In this document: positions 35,783-44,657 of the stretch, piece after piece
How the letters are laid out: each line of letters begins with the position of its first letter
How positions within the stretch are numbered: position 1 is the first letter of the stretch
NCBI RefSeq assembly: GCF_000427405.1
Contig: NZ_KE386491.1
Location: forward strand, 5,115,047 to 5,179,046
DNA: 64,000 bases
Direction of reading: 5' to 3'
Origin: Flectobacillus major DSM 103
GTDB lineage: Bacteria > Bacteroidota > Bacteroidia > Cytophagales > Spirosomataceae
Translations under genes and position numbers: made by a program
The notes under the pieces: model-generated
Database searches by the model: none
What the model was told of the DNA's origin: nothing
The model's input: only the letters and a program-made list of their open reading frames with translations

Positions 35783-37102
35783 ATGAATATCGATAATAAC
35801 GATTTGAAGGCTCAGTTAATTGCCAATTTTAAGGCTGCTGAAGGAAAAATGAATGGTGAAGCCAAAAGTCCTATTCATTTGGTACGCCAGCAAGCTTTAC
35901 AAACCTTCAATCAATTGGGTTTTCCAACTATTAAACATGAAGAGTGGAAATATTCAAATGTCAAAAATCTGATTAAACAGTCATTTGAATTTAACGCTGT
36001 TTCAACCTTAAATGCTCAGGATTTGGCCCAAATGGCGATTCCAAATCTTGATGGTAATATTTTGTATTTTATTAACGGAGTTTATAATCCAAGTTTATCA
36101 ACTATCGTTAGCCCTGCGTCTGATTTAATCATCTTACCTTTTGCCGATGCTGTAAAGCAGTACCCAGATTTGGTAGAAAAATATTTTAACCAATATTCAG
36201 ACATTGCAGATAATGCTTTTACGGCCTTAAATACAGCTTTTGCTCACAACGGTGTATTTGTATATGTGCCTGAGAAAAAGGTAGTTGAAAAACCTGTTAT
36301 TTTGCGTTTTATTGCCGATGCTCGTAGCCTGAATGTAGCTTCTCAGCCTCGCAATTTGGTGGTGGTAGGTAAGCGTGCTGAAGTAAAAATTGCGGAAGCA
36401 TATCGTTCATTGGGCGAAAATGTAGCATTTACCAATACTGTTACCGAAATTGCTGTAGCCGAAGAGGCCAATGTACATTATTATAAAGTACAAAACGAAA
36501 CAGATAATTCATACCATATTGGTACTACGGCGGTGTATCAAGAAAGCCGCTCGGTATTTACTGCAAATACCGTAACTGCCAATGGCGGTTTTGTTCGTAA
36601 CAATCTGAATATCAAAATAGACGGGGAGTTTGCTGAGGCTAATATGTTTGGGTTGTATATTCCAAATGCCAAACAGCATATCGACAACCATACGGCCGTT
36701 GACCATGCCAAGCCAAATTCTAATTCAAACGAATTATACAAAGGGATTTTGAAGGATAAATCTACGGGGGTATTCAACGGTAAAATCTATGTAAGAGAGG
36801 ATGCTCAAAAAACAAATGCGTTTCAGTCTTGTAAAAACGTATTGATGTCAAATGAAGCATCGATGAATACAAAGCCACAGTTAGAAATTTGGGCTGATGA
36901 TGTAAAATGTTCACACGGAACAACCACTGGTCAACTGAACGACGATGCTTTGTTTTATATGCAAGCTCGTGGTATTTCAAAAGACTCGGCAAGAGCCTTA
37001 TTGATGTTGGCATTTGCCCAAGAAGTAATTGATAAAATGGAAATTCCAGCTATTAAAGAGTATTTGGAAGGACTTATTGTTGAGAAAATTTATCAATCTT
37101 AA
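35783..37102 (+). CDS. sufD: SUF Fe-S assembly protein SufD
   Basis: Scaffold partner of SufB and SufC, a beta-helix protein of 439 residues. Visible family features: the N-terminal GFPTIKHEEWKYSNVKNL block, the central beta-helix with alternating short strands (EIAVAEEANVHYYKVQNE), NFxGKIYVREDAQKTNAFQSCKNVLMS and the C-terminal DDVKCSHGTTTGQLNDDALFYMQARGI. The CSHG segment is shared by SufB and SufD, but the lack of the SufB-type N-terminal cysteines and the length point to SufD. It follows sufC by 40 bp. Confidence 0.95.
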   Translation: MNIDNNDLKAQLIANFKAAEGKMNGEAKSPIHLVRQQALQTFNQLGFPTIKHEEWKYSNVKNLIKQSFEFNAVSTLNAQDLAQMAIPNLDGNILYFINGVYNPSLSTIVSPASDLIILPFADAVKQYPDLVEKYFNQYSDIADNAFTALNTAFAHNGVFVYVPEKKVVEKPVILRFIADARSLNVASQPRNLVVVGKRAEVKIAEAYRSLGENVAFTNTVTEIAVAEEANVHYYKVQNETDNSYHIGTTAVYQESRSVFTANTVTANGGFVRNNLNIKIDGEFAEANMFGLYIPNAKQHIDNHTAVDHAKPNSNSNELYKGILKDKSTGVFNGKIYVREDAQKTNAFQSCKNVLMSNEASMNTKPQLEIWADDVKCSHGTTTGQLNDDALFYMQARGISKDSARALLMLAFAQEVIDKMEIPAIKEYLEGLIVEKIYQS

Positions 37103-37112
37103 TTCATACCAG

Positions 37113-37184
37113 TGTGTCGAGTAGGAGTGTAGTGTTCAAATTGTATACTTGTTATAGCTATTGTACCAATTACTACTCGACACA
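37113..37184 (+). repeat. Inverted repeat between sufD and the GNAT gene
   Basis: TGTGTCGAGTAG (37113-37124) and its exact reverse complement CTACTCGACACA (37173-37184) flank 48 nt in the 102-bp gap inside the suf operon. It could act as a partial terminator, an mRNA processing site or a protein-binding site. Confidence 0.6.
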
Positions 37185-37204
37185 TTCTATTTTACCAATA
37201 CAAC

Positions 37205-37648
37205 ATGCAAGTTAAATTGGTTGAAAATGAGCAGGATTTACAACGATGCTTTGAAGTATTGAAGGCCCTGCGTCCACATTTGGACTTAGCACAGTTCATC
37301 ACACTGTATACTCAAATGCAACAAGAAAGTTATCAAATTGCATTTGTTGAAGAAGACGATAATACGGTTTTATCGGCCATAGGCTTTCGTTTTATGACGA
37401 TGCTTTATACGGGTAAAATTATTTATATAGACGACTTATCGACGCTTCCAGCCTCAAGAGGCCAAGGGCGTGCAAGTCTGTTACTTGATTATGTGATAGA
37501 TTTAGCCGAGAACAATGGCTGTAATGCTGTTCATCTCGACTCGGGTCATCACCGCCACGACGCACATCGTTTGTATTTGCAAAAACGCTTTAAAATTGCA
37601 AGTCATCATTTTAGCTTAGACATACCGAGAAAGGAGCCACAACTATGA
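37205..37648 (+). CDS. GNAT-family N-acetyltransferase within the suf cluster
   Basis: A 147-residue acetyltransferase-fold protein. The acetyl-CoA binding loop is visible as PASRGQGRASLLLDYVIDLAENNGCNAVHLDSG (the R-G-Q-G-R-A pattern of GNAT motif A), preceded by strands KIIYIDDLSTLP and followed by HRLYLQKRFKIASHHFSL. The substrate is unknown. Its stop overlaps the sufS start by four bases (ATGA), so it is translationally coupled to sufS. That placement suggests a role tied to cysteine desulfurase or Fe-S assembly, but this is inference. Confidence 0.88.
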   Translation: MQVKLVENEQDLQRCFEVLKALRPHLDLAQFITLYTQMQQESYQIAFVEEDDNTVLSAIGFRFMTMLYTGKIIYIDDLSTLPASRGQGRASLLLDYVIDLAENNGCNAVHLDSGHHRHDAHRLYLQKRFKIASHHFSLDIPRKEPQL

Positions 37649-38877
37649 CACTCACCGACATTCTAGATATTCAGAAAATTAGAGCTGATTTCCCTATTCT
37701 TGATCAAGAAATCAATGGGAAAAAATTGGTGTATTTTGATAACGCAGCTACTACGCAAAAGCCTACTGCTGTAATTAATGCTATTTCTCACTATTACAAT
37801 TTCGATAACGCCAATATCCACCGCGGAATCCATACTTTGGCCGAACGTGCCACTCGCGATTTTGAAGCATCGCGTGAGGCAATTCGCCAGTTTTTAGGAG
37901 CATCTTCTACCGAAGAAATTATCTTTACTTCTGGTACTACGCAGGGTATCAATTTGGTGGCAAGTACCTTTGGTCGCAAGTTTATCAATCAAGGTGACGA
38001 AATTATTATTTCGGGTCTCGAACACCATTCCAATATTGTACCTTGGCAAATGCTTTGCGAAGAAAAAGGTATTATTTTGAAGGTTATTGCTGTTAATGAC
38101 CTTGGCGAGCTGGATATGGAAGCATACACAAGCCTTTTGACCGAAAAAGTTAAATTGGTGGCTGTAAACCATGTTTCTAATTCTTTGGGAACTATCAACC
38201 CTGTGAAAGAGATTATAGAATTAGCTCATAGTGTAGGAGCTAAGGTGCTGGTCGACGGGGCACAAGCTACATCGCATATCAATATCGACGTACAAGATTT
38301 GGATGTTGACTTTTATGCGTTTTCGGCTCATAAATTGTATGGCCCAACGGGTATAGGGGTATTGTATGGCAAAAAAGAAATTCTCAATGCTATGCCTCCT
38401 TATATGGGCGGTGGCGAAATGATTAAAGAAGTAACTTTTGCCAAAACTACGTATAACGAGTTGCCTTACAAATTTGAAGCGGGGACACCTAATATTGCCG
38501 ATGTTGTAGCCCTCAAAACTGCTTTAGAATACTTAAATACCATTGGCCGTGAAAATATTGCAGCTTATGAAGATATGCTTTTGCAATATGCTACCGAACA
38601 GTTGTCGGCAATTGATGGACTCAGAATTATTGGTCAGGCCAAAAACAAAGTTTCTGTTGTTAGTTTTGTTATTGATGGTATTCATCACCAAGATATTGGG
38701 GTATTGCTCGACAACCAAGGCATTGCCGTGCGTACGGGTCACCACTGTACACAACCACTGATGCAACGTTTTAATCTTTTGGGGACATCAAGAGCTTCTT
38801 TTGCTATTTATAATACTACCGAAGAGATTGATAGATTGGTAGCAGGTTTGATAAAGGTGAAAAAAATGTTGTCATAA
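37645..38877 (+). CDS. sufS: Cysteine desulfurase SufS
   Basis: PLP enzyme that takes sulfur from cysteine for Fe-S clusters (class V aminotransferase fold, group II desulfurase). Features: YFDNAATTQKP, HRGIHTLAERAT, the PLP-His segment GLEHHSNIVPWQ, DGAQATSH, the PLP-lysine block FSAHKLYGPTGIGVLYGK, and the persulfide-forming Cys368 in RTGHHCTQPLM. Length 410 is normal. It starts within the GNAT gene's stop codon; sufE follows 143 bp downstream. Confidence 0.96.
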   Translation: MTLTDILDIQKIRADFPILDQEINGKKLVYFDNAATTQKPTAVINAISHYYNFDNANIHRGIHTLAERATRDFEASREAIRQFLGASSTEEIIFTSGTTQGINLVASTFGRKFINQGDEIIISGLEHHSNIVPWQMLCEEKGIILKVIAVNDLGELDMEAYTSLLTEKVKLVAVNHVSNSLGTINPVKEIIELAHSVGAKVLVDGAQATSHINIDVQDLDVDFYAFSAHKLYGPTGIGVLYGKKEILNAMPPYMGGGEMIKEVTFAKTTYNELPYKFEAGTPNIADVVALKTALEYLNTIGRENIAAYEDMLLQYATEQLSAIDGLRIIGQAKNKVSVVSFVIDGIHHQDIGVLLDNQGIAVRTGHHCTQPLMQRFNLLGTSRASFAIYNTTEEIDRLVAGLIKVKKMLS

Positions 38878-39020
38878 CAAAAGATTCTAAAGGTATTTGT
38901 TGGGTATTTTATAGATGCTTTTGCAATTATATTTAGATTAAAAATATAAAATCATTCACAAAATTGGTCTATTATGTGTCATGAATGGCCTAGGACAATA
39001 TAGTGAACAAAAATAATTAA

Positions 39021-39437
39021 ATGACTATCAACGAAATACAGGAAGAAATAATAGAAGAGTTTGCTTTGTTCGACGACTGGGCAGATAAGTACGAATATAT
39101 TATTGATTTAGGTAAAAAACTAAGAGGCTTGCCCGAAGACCAAAAAACCGAAGACAATATTATCAAGGGATGCCAAAGTCGTGTATGGTTAAATGCCAGA
39201 AAAGAAGGAGATAAACTGATATTCGATGCCGACTCCGAAGCTATTATTGTAAAAGGATTGGTCAATATGTTGATTCGGGTATTGTCGGGGCATACACCCA
39301 AAGAAATCGCTGAAGCCGATTTGTTTTTTATTGATAGAATTGGCATGAGCCAACACTTGGCTCAAACTCGTTCAAATGGTTTGGCTTCGATGGTTAAGCA
39401 AATGAAAAATTATGCAATAGCCTATCAGCTCAAATAG
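39021..39437 (+). CDS. sufE: SufE-family sulfur acceptor
   Basis: Accepts the persulfide sulfur from SufS and delivers it to the scaffold. The 138-residue protein has the sulfur-accepting Cys51 in IIKGCQSRVWLN, plus LRGLPEDQKTEDN and the C-terminal GLAQTRSNGLASMV-like helix (SQHLAQTRSNGL). Size and motif fit SufE well. It lies between sufS and the DUF59 gene. Confidence 0.95.
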   Translation: MTINEIQEEIIEEFALFDDWADKYEYIIDLGKKLRGLPEDQKTEDNIIKGCQSRVWLNARKEGDKLIFDADSEAIIVKGLVNMLIRVLSGHTPKEIAEADLFFIDRIGMSQHLAQTRSNGLASMVKQMKNYAIAYQLK

Positions 39438-39498
39438 TTGATATTTCTCATATTCAATAGGTCGCTTGCTAACGACTCAAAACCCATAGCAAACAATC

Positions 39499-39810
39499 AT
39501 GACTGAAGCAGATTTAAAAGAAGAAGTAATAAAAGCCCTTAAAAGAGTATATGACCCCGAAATTCCTGTGGATGTATACGAATTGGGCTTGATTTATGAT
39601 ATCAAGGTATTTCCTATCAACAATGTTTACGTTTTAATGACGCTGACTTCGCCGTCTTGCCCTTCGGCAGAACAGATTCCTGGCGAGGTAGAACAAAAAA
39701 TTCGTGAAATTGAGGGTGTTACCGATGTTAGTGTAGAATTGACCTTCGACCCACCATATTCGCAAGATATGATGTCGGAAGTAGCTAAATTGGAACTTGG
39801 TTTTATGTAA
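39499..39810 (+). CDS. sufT: SUF-associated DUF59/MIP18-family protein (SufT-like)
   Basis: A 103-residue single-domain MIP18 (DUF59) protein, a Fe-S cluster maturation factor in the SUF-linked subgroup. Key patterns: VYDPEIPVDVYELGLIYDI, TLTSPSCPSAEQIPGEVEQKI (with the conserved Cys) and VELTFDPPYSQDMMSE. It follows sufE by 61 bp in the same direction, the usual Bacteroidota arrangement. The gene symbol is by context. Confidence 0.92.
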   Translation: MTEADLKEEVIKALKRVYDPEIPVDVYELGLIYDIKVFPINNVYVLMTLTSPSCPSAEQIPGEVEQKIREIEGVTDVSVELTFDPPYSQDMMSEVAKLELGFM

Positions 39811-39885
39811 TCATGTTCATTAGAAAGTACAAAAGGTGTAAACCAGTGTTATCATCAATATTAATTCAATAATTACAAAAATATT

Positions 39886-40299
39886 ATGTATCCAGAACAT
39901 TTAGTAGCTCCAATGAGAGCGGATATTGTGGAAGGCGGTTTCAAGGAGTTGAAATCTGCTGCCGAAGTGGAATCAGTAATGACTGAAAAAGGAACAACGT
40001 TGGTATTCATCAATTCAGTTTGTGGTTGTTCTGCTCGTACTGCTCGTCCAGGGGTAAAAGAAGCCGTTTGGAACTCAGCTAAAAAACCAGAACATTTAGT
40101 AACTGTATTTGCGGGTGTAGACCAAGAGGCTACTCAAAAGGCTCGTGAATACACCCTTCCTTATCCTCCATCGTCACCTTCTATTGCATTGTTCAAAGAC
40201 GGAGAATTAGTACACTTTGTAGAGCGTCATCATATCGAGGGCCGTTCGGCCGATATGATTGCTTCGCACTTAGAAATGGTATTTGAAGAATATTGCTAA
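39886..40299 (+). CDS. BrxA/BrxB-family bacilliredoxin
   Basis: A 137-residue thioredoxin-fold protein of the YphP/YqiW family, which removes bacillithiol (or another low-molecular-weight thiol) from oxidised proteins. The active site is Cys46-Gly-Cys48 (SVCGCSARTARPGV). FAGVDQEATQKAREYT and YPPSSPSIALFKDGELVHFVERHHIEGR match the family. It ends the suf cluster 75 bp after sufT, suggesting redox repair linked to Fe-S assembly (inference), and stops before a perfect 46-nt palindrome. Confidence 0.93.
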   Translation: MYPEHLVAPMRADIVEGGFKELKSAAEVESVMTEKGTTLVFINSVCGCSARTARPGVKEAVWNSAKKPEHLVTVFAGVDQEATQKAREYTLPYPPSSPSIALFKDGELVHFVERHHIEGRSADMIASHLEMVFEEYC

Positions 40300-40314
40300 G
40301 AGTAGCAAGTGCTA

Positions 40315-40360
40315 TCCATAAAAAAGGTTGAATCTGTACAGATTCAACCTTTTTTATGGA
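40315..40360. terminator. Perfect 46-nt palindromic terminator
   Basis: Each 23-base half is the exact reverse complement of the other, starting TCCATAAAAAAGGTTGAATC, so the stem runs to the centre with only a minimal loop. A6 and T6 tracts lie inside the arms. It sits in the 79-bp gap between the convergent bacilliredoxin and TPR genes and should terminate both. Confidence 0.9.
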
Positions 40361-40378
40361 CTCAAATGTCAAAAACTC

Positions 40379-41782
40379 TTATTTCTTTTTATACTGCTCA
40401 ATAATTCTATAGATAGCTTTTTGAGTTTCTAAATTTTTGAAATATTCAAACATGATTTCATGTCCATCAAAGTTTAGAATTAAGCCTGTTTCTAAATAAT
40501 TAAAGGCTTCACGGTATTTGCCAGCTTTTATCAAATAAATTGAAGCACGATAATAGAGTTCAGACTCTTCAGGAAGCTGGTCAATTGCCGAAAGCATTAG
40601 TTCAGCAGCAGTATCAAACTCGCCTTGTTCATGGCTCAATACCGACCATTTTACCCAAGCTTCTGTATTTTGGGGGTCTAGTTCGGCGGCCTTTTGATAA
40701 GCCTCTAGGGCTGTTACCAAATTACCTAGATTAGCTTCGGCATCGGCCAATGCTAGCCAATAATAAGTATTGTGTTTGTTGAGTGTAATAGCTTTATTGA
40801 GGAAATGGATGGCCTCAAACCAACGTTTCTTTTCACATAAACAAATCCCAACGCCAAAATAGCCATCATCCCAAAGTTGGTCTAGTTTGATAGCATCTTG
40901 GTAATAGTGAATAGCCTCATCAAAGCGTTCTTGACGCTCGATACTCGCCCCAAGGCAGCAATATACCTCTGGGCTTTGGTCTTCATGTTCGAGGCAATAG
41001 CGGTAACATTCTTCAGCTTTGGCCCAATTGCTTAGGTTCATGTAGGCATTGCCCAAATTGAAATAAGCCGACGAAAAATCGTCCTGAATCGCTACAGCAA
41101 ATTCATAGGCTTCGGCAGCTTTATCAAAACGCCCCAATTTAGAATAAGCAATACCAATATTATACCAAGCATTTTGTGAGAAAGGATCATTATCGATGAA
41201 TTTTTCATAATAGGGCAAACTCTCCTCTAATTTCCCGATTTCATCAAGGCTATTGGCAAGTTCGTACAAGGCATTTTCGTTATTCATATTTTCCTCGATA
41301 GCCTGCTTAAAAGCAGCAACAGCATTGTGATGCTTGCTCCAGCTTTGGTAGGCAAGTCCAATATGATAATATACCTCGTCTTTTTCCTCAACCATTTCCA
41401 GAATCTCAGTAAGTAATTCGATGGCGGCCTGATAATCGCCCTTGAGGTTATAGATAGTACTACGCAGATAAATAATATCGTTGTCGGATGGGTTGAAAAG
41501 TTCTGCCCGAGCCAGTACTTCTAATGCTTCATCGTATTGACTCAGATTAGAGTATAATTCAGCCTTGCAGAGCATCAATTCAACCGAATAAGGGTATTGT
41601 TCAAGAGCAATATCGCAAGCCTGAGCGGCTTCTTCGATTTTGCCCTCATCCATATAGTGTTCTACGATTTGTTCGTATGTATCTAGGTCGAAAAAAGAGC
41701 TCTCTGAACGTTTCAGCATTGATTCAAAACGCTTAACAGAATGGAGAACATCTTCATGACGGTCTTCAAAGTCTTGTTCCAT
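40379..41782 (-). CDS. Cytoplasmic tetratricopeptide-repeat protein
   Basis: A 467-residue protein without a signal peptide, made almost entirely of about eleven to twelve TPR units (for example AWYNIGIAYSKLGRFDKAAEAYEFAVAIQ and AWVKWSVLSHEQGEFDTAAELMLSAIDQLP). The N-terminus is acidic (MEQDFEDRHEDVLHSVKRFESMLKR). The last segment (EIMFEYFKNLETQKAIYRIIEQYKKK) is a capping helix. TPR-only proteins are interaction scaffolds; the partner is unknown. It stands alone, convergent with the suf cluster, with a 560-bp non-coding region upstream. Confidence 0.88.
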   Translation of the reverse strand: MEQDFEDRHEDVLHSVKRFESMLKRSESSFFDLDTYEQIVEHYMDEGKIEEAAQACDIALEQYPYSVELMLCKAELYSNLSQYDEALEVLARAELFNPSDNDIIYLRSTIYNLKGDYQAAIELLTEILEMVEEKDEVYYHIGLAYQSWSKHHNAVAAFKQAIEENMNNENALYELANSLDEIGKLEESLPYYEKFIDNDPFSQNAWYNIGIAYSKLGRFDKAAEAYEFAVAIQDDFSSAYFNLGNAYMNLSNWAKAEECYRYCLEHEDQSPEVYCCLGASIERQERFDEAIHYYQDAIKLDQLWDDGYFGVGICLCEKKRWFEAIHFLNKAITLNKHNTYYWLALADAEANLGNLVTALEAYQKAAELDPQNTEAWVKWSVLSHEQGEFDTAAELMLSAIDQLPEESELYYRASIYLIKAGKYREAFNYLETGLILNFDGHEIMFEYFKNLETQKAIYRIIEQYKKK

Positions 41783-42342
41783 GATAATTAAAATTGGATA
41801 AGATGCACGTGATAAGAGGTGATATAACGTTTTCTATAGCTTGTCGTCTATATATTTTGCTGTGAGTAGCAAATTGGAGAACGTAATTCCTCAAATACCA
41901 TAAACCAAAACGACTTATTGCTAAGATAGAAAAAAACTTTCAAATAAACAAACCCAATTATGTTGCTCAAACCAAATAGATTTTTTGAATAAAAATAGAA
42001 TTATTTTAAGAACCCGTTTGGGGGTCTTATCCATTCCTTGGTTTGTTTTTAAGCGAAAAGTATAGGGTTAAGGATATTTGTTTTGGTGAGTGCTTATAAA
42101 TCAATGGAATAGATTAAAGTTGTTCTATTCCCTTATCAGAACATTCCGACTGTCAATTAAGTTTGGATTTGGGTAAAGTTGTGTTAAAATAAGGGAGATA
42201 GTGGTGGGTGGAGTAGGCAAAATAAAACATTTTTGCTTTTAGAACAAAAGCCATTGACTCAAAGCATTTGTTGAATAACTTATGTAAGTCTTACAAAATT
42301 ACTTTGTGCCAATGGCCATGGTGTTTTATTTACAAAAGCAGA
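41783..42342. other. Intergenic region upstream of the TPR gene
   Basis: 560 bp without a supported gene, between two minus-strand genes. A weak hairpin (GCTTTT/AAAAGC, 42235-42251) about 90 bp after the kduI stop may be its terminator. The rest is AT-rich with no structure I could identify. Confidence 0.5.
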
Positions 42343-43173
42343 CTATCTTAAATCGGCAATAGCCGAGAAATCCATATCAGTAAAATCTAGGTTTTCACCT
42401 GCCATTCCCCAAATAAACGAATAGTTGGTAGTACCACAACCTGAATGAATCGACCACGGCGGCGACACAATTGCTTGGTGATTGGCTACCAAGAGGTGGC
42501 GTGTTTGCTGAGGTTGTCCCATATAGTGAAATACACGGTGTGCTTCGGGTACATCAAAGTACAAATAAGCCTCCATACGGCGGTCGTGTACGTGCGAAGG
42601 CATGGTATTCCAAACACTTCCTTTGTTCAAAACAGTTAGCCCCATCACTACCTGACAGCTCTGAATACCATCGCGATGGATGTATTTATAAATTGTACGC
42701 TCGTTAGAGGTTTCTAGGCTACCCAGTGCTACTGGTGAAGCTTCTTCTTTAGGCATTTTACGCACAGGATAGGCATGATGTGCTGGTGCCGATAAGATAA
42801 AAAACTGTGCCGGGTTTGTTGCTTCAATACTTTTGAAAACCACTTTCTGCGAGCCTTTTCCGATATATAGGCAGTCCAATTTCGACAAATCGTGCGTTGT
42901 GCCATCGACTTCTATTTGACCATCGCCTCCAACATTAATAATACCAGCTTCTCTTCTTTCAAAAAAATAATCAGCCTTCAAATTGTCGTAAGTTGGCAAT
43001 GTAAGTGCTTCCTCTACAGGCATAGCTCCCCCAATAATTACCCTGTCATAATGCGTATAAACCAAATGGATGGTATTCGCTACAAAATTTTGTTCTACTA
43101 AAAAATTGTTTCTTAATTCTTGAGTATCGAAGCCCTTTGCTTCATTGGGGCTTACTGCGTGAAGAATTTGCAT
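42343..43173 (-). CDS. kduI: 5-dehydro-4-deoxy-D-glucuronate isomerase
   Basis: Isomerises 5-keto-4-deoxyuronate to 2,5-diketo-3-deoxygluconate in pectin and uronate breakdown. The 276-residue cupin has the metal-binding set in NTMPSHVHDRRMEAYLYFD (His-x-His and Glu) and a late His in SPPWSIHSGCGTTNYSFIWGM. The N-terminus MQILHAVSPNEAKGFDTQELRNNFLVEQNF is typical of KduI. KduD, which normally accompanies it, is not in the window. A divergent LacI-family regulator lies 433 bp away with an operator-like sequence between. Confidence 0.94.
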   Translation of the reverse strand: MQILHAVSPNEAKGFDTQELRNNFLVEQNFVANTIHLVYTHYDRVIIGGAMPVEEALTLPTYDNLKADYFFERREAGIINVGGDGQIEVDGTTHDLSKLDCLYIGKGSQKVVFKSIEATNPAQFFILSAPAHHAYPVRKMPKEEASPVALGSLETSNERTIYKYIHRDGIQSCQVVMGLTVLNKGSVWNTMPSHVHDRRMEAYLYFDVPEAHRVFHYMGQPQQTRHLLVANHQAIVSPPWSIHSGCGTTNYSFIWGMAGENLDFTDMDFSAIADLR

Positions 43174-43606
43174 AAGTTGTGTCGTTTAAAAACTAATATA
43201 ATTATCAATAAAAGAATCAAGAATGATGATTCTACTACTATTGGTATTCAACCCATTTATGACGGTGTTCCTCTGACAAAGCCTTTCATCAAAAAAATCC
43301 AATTCATGGTATTCTTATTTTGCTAAAATATCTTTTAGCTAAAAAGAATAATATCTTGAAATAAGTAGTAAATGTTCTTGAATCTAGTTTCTTTTATATT
43401 GAAAAGAAAAAGAAATAACGTTTTTTAGGTGATATTTTTATGCAACCGTTACCGCAAGCGTTTTCATAAACAAAGCCTACCAATATGATATTCTTAGAAA
43501 AGTGAATATTTAGAGTTGTGCGGTTTAGCCAAATCGTAGCTGGTTGATATTAAATGCTTAGCGATAAAGAGGGTTATTATTGTAAAAGTTATATTTTGAA
43601 ATTTAT
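43174..43606. other. Divergent regulatory region between kduI and LacI regulator
   Basis: 433 bp without a gene. It contains the operator-like inverted repeat at 43441-43466 and presumably promoters for both genes. No other structure was recognised. Confidence 0.6.
43441..43466. promoter_or_regulatory. LacI-type operator candidate
   Basis: Two half-sites, TGCAACCGTT and (reverse complement) TGAAAACGCT, form an imperfect inverted repeat with CG dinucleotides in each half, the general look of LacI-family operators. It lies between the divergent kduI and lacI-type genes. The binding protein is inferred, not shown. Confidence 0.45.
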
Positions 43607-44632
43607 ATGAAAAGTACACAAGTAACCATAAAAGATATTGCCAAGGCCCTCAATATTTCGATTTCAACGGTGTCGAGGGCATTGAGAGGCTTGCCCGAAA
43701 TCCACCCAGATACCCGTAAGGCTGTGCTGAAGCTTGCCGAAGAGTTGGATTATCAGCCTAATCAGTTGGCCAAAAATCTAGCAAAAAGTCGTACTAAGAC
43801 AATCGGGGTAATTGTACCTAACCTTAGTTATTATTTCTTTTCGGCGGCACTCAATAGTATCGAAGAGGCCGCTATGCAGGCAGGTTATAGTGTGTTGGTG
43901 TGCCAGTCGCACGAGTCGTATCTGAGAGAGGTTACCAACATCCAAAACCTTTTACGGGGGCAGGTAGAGGGGCTGATTATATCGCTGGCTCGTGATACCA
44001 ACGAGTACGAGCATATCAATCGCCTTGTACGAAAAAATATACCACTGGTATTGTTCGACCGTTATTCTGATGGATTGTCGGTTTCAAAAGTTATCGTCAA
44101 TAATCGGGAGTCGGCATTTGTAGCCACAGAACATTTGATTAATAATGGTTGTAAAAATATTGGCTTTTTGGCGGGGCCTCCTAATATGCTTTTGAGCAAA
44201 GAGCGGATGTTGGGGTATCAAGATGCCCTGAAGCAACACAACTTGCCTTTCTTGCTACAAAATATAGCTCATTCCGATTTTACTCAAGATAATACTGTTG
44301 TACAAACCCTTGAGTTGTTAAATCGTAGTAAAATAGATGGTATTGTGGCGGTAAGCGACCGTATTGCTTACTCGGCTATGTATGCTCTAAAACAAAAGGG
44401 CATTCAAGTACCTGAAGATATTGCTATTGTAAGCTTTAATAATGAGCCAATTTGCACGCTTTTATCGCCAACACTTTCGAGTATTAGCCAACCTATTCAA
44501 GACATGGGCAATGAGGCTGTAAGAATATTAATTAATCAGATTGAAGCGGAGGAGGATGTGATTATTCCTGTAGAAACCAAAATATTACCAACTCAATTAA
44601 TTATCAGAGAATCTTCGGGGTTTTTTAGCTAG
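43607..44632 (+). CDS. LacI/GalR-family transcriptional regulator
   Basis: A 341-residue sugar-responsive DNA-binding protein. Residues 5-60 are the helix-turn-helix and hinge: VTIKDIAKALNISISTVSRALRGLPEIHPDTRKAVLKLAEELDYQPN. The rest is a periplasmic-binding-protein-like effector domain (IGVIVPNLSYYFFSAALNSIEEAA, LVLFDRYSDGL, GFLAGPPNM, DGIVAVSDRIAYSAMYAL, SFNNEP, SISQPIQDMGNEAVRIL). The likely target is the divergent kduI, so the effector may be a uronate intermediate; this is inference from position. A decayed copy of the intergenic repeat follows. Confidence 0.93.
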   Translation: MKSTQVTIKDIAKALNISISTVSRALRGLPEIHPDTRKAVLKLAEELDYQPNQLAKNLAKSRTKTIGVIVPNLSYYFFSAALNSIEEAAMQAGYSVLVCQSHESYLREVTNIQNLLRGQVEGLIISLARDTNEYEHINRLVRKNIPLVLFDRYSDGLSVSKVIVNNRESAFVATEHLINNGCKNIGFLAGPPNMLLSKERMLGYQDALKQHNLPFLLQNIAHSDFTQDNTVVQTLELLNRSKIDGIVAVSDRIAYSAMYALKQKGIQVPEDIAIVSFNNEPICTLLSPTLSSISQPIQDMGNEAVRILINQIEAEEDVIIPVETKILPTQLIIRESSGFFS

Positions 44633-44657
44633 TGATAAAGGGCTTTAGCATAAGTAA

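Noticed and set aside
43120-43326. 68-codon plus-strand ORF overlapping the kduI start and the operator region
   Set aside because: It overlaps the well-supported kduI start on the other strand and has no recognisable product.
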